A stretch of DNA of 8,517 nucleotides from Actinomycetota bacterium. Its GTDB lineage: Bacteria; Actinomycetota; Actinomycetes; Nanopelagicales; Nanopelagicaceae. The stretch spans positions 1 through 8,517 of the forward strand of contig WLMD01000066.1 in the NCBI GenBank assembly GCA_009700405.1, read 5' to 3'. Each line of letters begins with the position of its first letter. Position 1 is the stretch's first letter. Position numbers and translations under genes: made by a program. The notes beneath the pieces were generated by a model that saw only the letters and a program-made list of their open reading frames with translations, was not told the DNA's origin and did no database searches. Below are positions 6,177 to 8,517 of this stretch, in pieces.

Positions 6177-6182
6177 AGGGTA
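6177..6182 (-). promoter_or_regulatory. Possible -10 element for nth
   Basis: TACCCT on the minus strand fits TANNNT and lies 7 bases before ATG 6169, placing transcription start at or beside the start codon. No strong ribosome binding site or -35 element was seen. It shares the 66-base gap with the crp promoter. Confidence 0.35.
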
Positions 6183-6199
6183 CGCCTTGATGCCAAGAG

Positions 6200-6229
6200 G
6201 TGAAACTTTTCCCCATTTGCTAGTAATGT
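6200..6229 (+). promoter_or_regulatory. Leaderless-type crp promoter
   Basis: GTGAAA (6200-6205, four of six matches to TTGACA), an 18-base spacer and TAATGT (6224-6229, TANNNT). Six bases follow before the GTG start at 6236, so the predicted first transcribed base is the G of the start codon. No ribosome binding site lies upstream of the GTG, which fits leaderless translation, common in actinobacteria. Confidence 0.5.
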
Positions 6230-6235
6230 GCGCCT

Positions 6236-6919
6236 GTGACCCAAGATGACCAAGTAGTACGCCGCGCCCCGCTTTTCACTTCGCTCGACGATGCGGCAGC
6301 CGCATCCCTTCGTTCGTCAATGACTGGCGTGAAGCTCCATAAAGGCGCGGTCCTATTTTCTGAAGGCGATGATGGCGATCACTTGTATGTGATTGTTGAA
6401 GGAAAGTTAAAGCTCGGAACATCCAGTGGAGATGGACGTGAGAATCTACTCTCCGTACTTGGGCCCGGTGAAATGTTCGGCGAACTTTCACTCTTTGATC
6501 CAGGACCTCGTACATCTACTGCAACTGCAGTTACCGATGTGCGTTTGCTAAGCCTTGGTCATAACCAAGTTATTCCTTGGATTACAAAGCACCCTGAGGT
6601 TGCACTTAATTTATTAGCGCGCCTTTCACAACGTTTGCGCCGCACTAATGAGGTCGTCGGAGATTTGGTTTTCTCAGATGTTCCAGGTCGTGTTGCAAAA
6701 GCACTCATCGATCTTGGCGAGCGTTTTGGGCAAGAGACCGACGAAGGCTTATACGTCAATCACGATCTCACTCAAGAAGAATTAGCTCAACTTGTTGGCG
6801 CATCACGCGAGACAGTTAATAAAGCCCTTGCAGATTTCGCAGGACGTAACTGGATTCGTCTTGATGGGCGCGCTGTACTAATTCTTGACTTAGATCGTTT
6901 GAGTAAGCGCGGTCGCTAG
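6236..6919 (+). CDS. crp: Crp/Fnr-family cAMP-type transcription regulator (Crp/GlxR group)
   Basis: Dimeric cytosolic DNA-binding regulator, 227 residues from a GTG start. The N-terminal cyclic-nucleotide-binding beta-roll (about 10-120) has GDHLYVIVEGKLKL and the phosphate-binding cassette GELSLFDPGPRTS (82-94), with Glu83, Arg92 and Thr93 where cAMP is held. The dimer helix RLRRTNEVVGDLVFSDVPGR (133-152) is followed by the winged helix-turn-helix, with LTQEELAQLVGASRETVNKAL (178-198) as the DNA-reading unit. The linker and helix-turn-helix closely resemble M. tuberculosis Crp (Rv3676) and Corynebacterium GlxR. The conserved recognition helix suggests TGTGA-N6-TCACA targets. Regulation of the nearby acs would fit known Crp/GlxR regulons, but no clean box was found in this window. 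The gene ends overlapping the ridA-like gene by 4 bases. Whether cAMP is the ligand here is inferred from the family. Confidence 0.95.
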   Translation: MTQDDQVVRRAPLFTSLDDAAAASLRSSMTGVKLHKGAVLFSEGDDGDHLYVIVEGKLKLGTSSGDGRENLLSVLGPGEMFGELSLFDPGPRTSTATAVTDVRLLSLGHNQVIPWITKHPEVALNLLARLSQRLRRTNEVVGDLVFSDVPGRVAKALIDLGERFGQETDEGLYVNHDLTQEELAQLVGASRETVNKALADFAGRNWIRLDGRAVLILDLDRLSKRGR

Positions 6920-7377
6920 TTCTTTAGTTCGACAGTAAGTTCAATTTCCACTGGTGAATTCAATGGCAACTCCGCGACTCCGATTGCAGATCGGGCGTGC
7001 TTGCCTTCTTCGCCCCAAATACTCACGAAGAGTTCGCTAGCTCCATTTACAACTCCTGGGTGATTTACATAACCCGCGACGCCGTTGACGTACCCAACAA
7101 CTCGAACCACACGAACGATGTCATCGATATTGGCTACTAATTCAATCGCAGCAAGCGCATTTAACGCACAAATTTGTGCCAATTCCTTGCCTTGTTCGAC
7201 AGTTATTTCTCCGCCAAGTTTTCCTGTCATGGCTATCGCGCCATCAACCATTGGCAACTGACCCGCAGTGAAAACTAAATTTCCAGTGCGAACCGCTGGC
7301 ACGTAAGCAGCAATCGGCTTAGCGGCAACGGGCAGTGTTAAGCCGAGTTCAGCTAGTTTGGCACGGACATCAGTCAT
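6916..7377 (-). CDS. RidA-family (YjgF/YER057c/UK114) protein
   Basis: Small cytosolic protein of 153 residues in the Rid family, whose best-known members hydrolyse reactive enamine/imine intermediates made by PLP enzymes. Visible motifs are GNLVFTAGQLPMVDG (32-46), LAQICALNALAAIE (66-79) and HARSAIGVAELPLNSPVEIE (127-146). Arg129 aligns with the catalytic arginine of E. coli RidA (Arg105), and a Glu of the final VEIE with its Glu120. The length and position next to crp match the mycobacterial Rv3678c type rather than the shorter classic RidA of about 130 residues, so deaminase activity is not assured. Its ATG overlaps the stop of the DUF4177 gene (ATGA), so the two are probably translated together. 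The 3' end overlaps crp by 4 bases. Confidence 0.9.
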   Translation of the reverse strand: MTDVRAKLAELGLTLPVAAKPIAAYVPAVRTGNLVFTAGQLPMVDGAIAMTGKLGGEITVEQGKELAQICALNALAAIELVANIDDIVRVVRVVGYVNGVAGYVNHPGVVNGASELFVSIWGEEGKHARSAIGVAELPLNSPVEIELTVELKN

Positions 7378-7529
7378 TTGATTTCTCTTTTCATATAGGC
7401 AACAAGGCTATCTCCCCCACCAGGAGCGGGAACTACTTGAACGAGTTCGTATCCTTCTGATCCCCAGTTATCAAGAATCTGCTTTGTTGCATGAGTTAAA
7501 AGCGGCACAGTCACATATTCAAATTTCAT
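7374..7529 (-). CDS. DUF4177-like small protein
   Basis: A 51-residue ORF beginning MKFEYVTVPLLTHATKQILD, followed by NWGSEGYELVQVVPAPGG and ending in an AYMKREIK tail. The pattern of a short strand, a helix ending in NxWGxxGWEL (here NWGSEGYEL, 21-29), a second strand and a basic tail is that of DUF4177 proteins. In M. tuberculosis an equivalent small gene (Rv3678A) sits at the same place beside the RidA-like gene. Translation is well supported: GGGGAG (7541-7536) lies 6 bases before the ATG, and the stop overlaps the next start as ATGA. No function is known for the family; the coupling suggests a link to the RidA-like protein. Tail-to-start gap to the yqeY stop is 31 bases, so it is probably in the same transcript. 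Confidence 0.88.
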   Translation of the reverse strand: MKFEYVTVPLLTHATKQILDNWGSEGYELVQVVPAPGGGDSLVAYMKREIK

Positions 7530-7560
7530 TTTTCTCTCCCCTTATTAAATGGCTGAAGTG

Positions 7561-8013
7561 TTAATTTGCGAGCGCGGCTTTTACTGCTGCAGATACAACG
7601 CCACCATCGGCTTTGCCTGCAATCTTTGGTGATAGTACTTTCATAACAAGACCCATACCTGCAGGACCAGCGGCGCCAGTTTCTGCAATTGCGTCTGTAA
7701 TCATTTGCTGAAGTTCGGTGTCGGAAAGTTGTGTTGGTAAGTATCGGGCAATTACTTCACCTTCGGAACGCTCGAGCGCAGCTCTATCTGGGCGCGCACC
7801 GGCGTCATAAGCATCAGCCGCTTCACGGCGCTTCTTAGATTCGCGCGAAAGGACTGTAATAATCTCCGCGTCAGTGAGTACACGGGCCTCTTTGCCTGAA
7901 ACTTCTTCCATGGTGATCGCGGTCAAAACCATGCGAATCGTGCCGGAGGTTAATTCATCGCGGCTACGGATTGCTTCGGTAAGGTCATCTCTGAGTCGTT
8001 CTTTAAGTGCCAT
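7561..8013 (-). CDS. GatB/YqeY-domain protein
   Basis: Cytosolic, mostly helical 150-residue protein, the usual length for stand-alone YqeY proteins. It has the N-terminal LKERLRDDLTEAIRSRDEL helix (3-21), RMVLTAITMEEV (27-38) and an Arg/Glu-rich helix ESKKRREAADAYDAG (58-72). The C-terminal block GMGLVMKVLSPKIAGKADGG (118-137) matches the family's MGxVMxxLxPKxxGxADG pattern. The fold resembles the tail domain of the GatB subunit of the tRNA-dependent amidotransferase and is thought to bind tRNA, but its cellular role is not established. It heads the leftward group with DUF4177 and RidA-like genes and is divergent, 37 bases apart, from the metallophosphoesterase. The start at 8013 has only a weak ribosome binding site. 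Confidence 0.93.
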   Translation of the reverse strand: MALKERLRDDLTEAIRSRDELTSGTIRMVLTAITMEEVSGKEARVLTDAEIITVLSRESKKRREAADAYDAGARPDRAALERSEGEVIARYLPTQLSDTELQQMITDAIAETGAAGPAGMGLVMKVLSPKIAGKADGGVVSAAVKAALAN

Positions 8014-8037
8014 AGCGGTATCTTCTCACGACTAGGT

Positions 8038-8042
8038 AGGAG
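8038..8042 (+). promoter_or_regulatory. Ribosome binding site of the metallophosphoesterase gene
   Basis: AGGAG ends 8 bases before ATG 8051 and supports that start. The 37-base gap to the divergent yqeY gene must contain both promoters or parts of them; I could not assign convincing hexamers. Confidence 0.7.
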
Positions 8043-8050
8043 TAAGAGCA

Positions 8051-8517
8051 ATGGCATTCGTCCTCAGACAGGCGCAGATACCGATTCTGCCTGCAGGCCA
8101 TGCCCCAATTCGCATTCTTCATTTCTCTGACCTGCATCTGACGCCCACGCGAAATCGAGAAATCTCCGATATTAAGAGCTTCATCGATCTCAAGCCTGAC
8201 CTAGTTATTAGCACTGGTGATTTTCTCGGACACATAAATGCAGTGCCTGTTGCTTTGGATGCCCTCGACGAATTACTCGATCTTCCTGGACTATTTGTTT
8301 TTGGTTCCAATGATTACTTCGCCCCGCGGGTAAAGAATCCTTTTTCCTACTTAACCCCTGATGATGGAAGTCGAAAATATGGCCAACCGTTGCCCTGGCA
8401 CGAATTAGCGGCCGGACTTTCAGGACGTGGTTGGAAGAACCTCAACTATTCTCGCGCCGTATTAAAGATCAATGACACAACAATTGAATCTCGCGGAACC
8501 GATGATGCTCACCTAGA
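8051..8517 (+). CDS. Calcineurin-like metallophosphoesterase (C-terminus cut off by window edge)
   Basis: First 155 codons of a binuclear-metal phosphoesterase. The metal-binding motifs appear in order: DLH in LHFSDLHLTP (Asp27, His29), GDF in LVISTGDFLGH (Asp57) and GSND in LFVFGSNDYF (Asn87, Asp88), where the more common GNHE is replaced by GSND as in the actinobacterial Rv3683-type proteins. The later His-rich motifs lie beyond the window. There is no signal peptide, though the N-terminal 20 residues precede the first strand and some relatives have a membrane anchor there. Substrate is unknown; relatives next to ponA-type genes in other actinobacteria led to suggestions of envelope roles, but ponA is not between this gene and crp here. 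Confidence 0.92.
   Translation, partial: MAFVLRQAQIPILPAGHAPIRILHFSDLHLTPTRNREISDIKSFIDLKPDLVISTGDFLGHINAVPVALDALDELLDLPGLFVFGSNDYFAPRVKNPFSYLTPDDGSRKYGQPLPWHELAAGLSGRGWKNLNYSRAVLKINDTTIESRGTDDAHL

Noticed and set aside
6170..6253. A 28-residue extension of endonuclease III from the ATG at 6253.
   Set aside because: It would cross the crp promoter and start codon, and its residues do not resemble Nth; the start at 6169 aligns with the family.

Overview
The window reads as a gene-dense actinobacterial chromosome segment with a base composition moderate for the phylum (estimated by eye, not computed). It carries no mobile elements, tRNAs or rRNAs. The nth / crp / RidA / DUF4177 / metallophosphoesterase order, with acs, a TlpA lipoprotein and a CvpA-type membrane protein alongside, is a compressed version of the Mycobacterium tuberculosis region Rv3667-Rv3683. 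Several proteins also resemble mycobacterial orthologues from memory: the class II aldolase has the same 344-residue length and zinc ligands at the same positions. Very short gaps, overlapping gene ends and missing intervening genes suggest a streamlined genome. A freshwater lineage such as 'Candidatus Nanopelagicales' (acI) is my best guess; it is an inference, not a demonstration.

Layout. At the left edge, fba (class II fructose-bisphosphate aldolase) and purA (adenylosuccinate synthase, cut off by the window edge) run leftwards as a likely pair. A 450-base divergent region (2017-2466) separates them from acs (acetyl-CoA synthetase), which runs rightwards. This region is not empty. It holds a 36-codon ORF for a small hydrophobic, cationic peptide with a strong ribosome binding site, an intrinsic-terminator hairpin behind it, a 14-bp perfect palindrome and several inverted repeats. 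It is the least explained part of the window. acs meets a leftward operon tail to tail (14-base overlap). That operon is nth (endonuclease III), tlpA-like thioredoxin lipoprotein and a CvpA-domain membrane protein that corresponds to only the membrane half of the mycobacterial protease MarP. Divergent from nth is a Crp/GlxR-type regulator with a leaderless-looking promoter and GTG start. Its end overlaps a second leftward group: yqeY, a 51-residue DUF4177 protein and a RidA-family protein, the last two coupled by an ATGA overlap. At the right edge a calcineurin-like metallophosphoesterase starts rightwards and is cut off.

Functionally, the window joins central carbon metabolism (aldolase, acetate activation), purine synthesis, DNA base-excision repair, envelope thiol-redox and membrane functions, and a global cAMP-type regulator. 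I see no defence system, CRISPR array or biosynthetic cluster. The most promising unexplained elements are the small-peptide unit and mutually exclusive RNA pairings between acs and fba, and the loss of the MarP protease domain.
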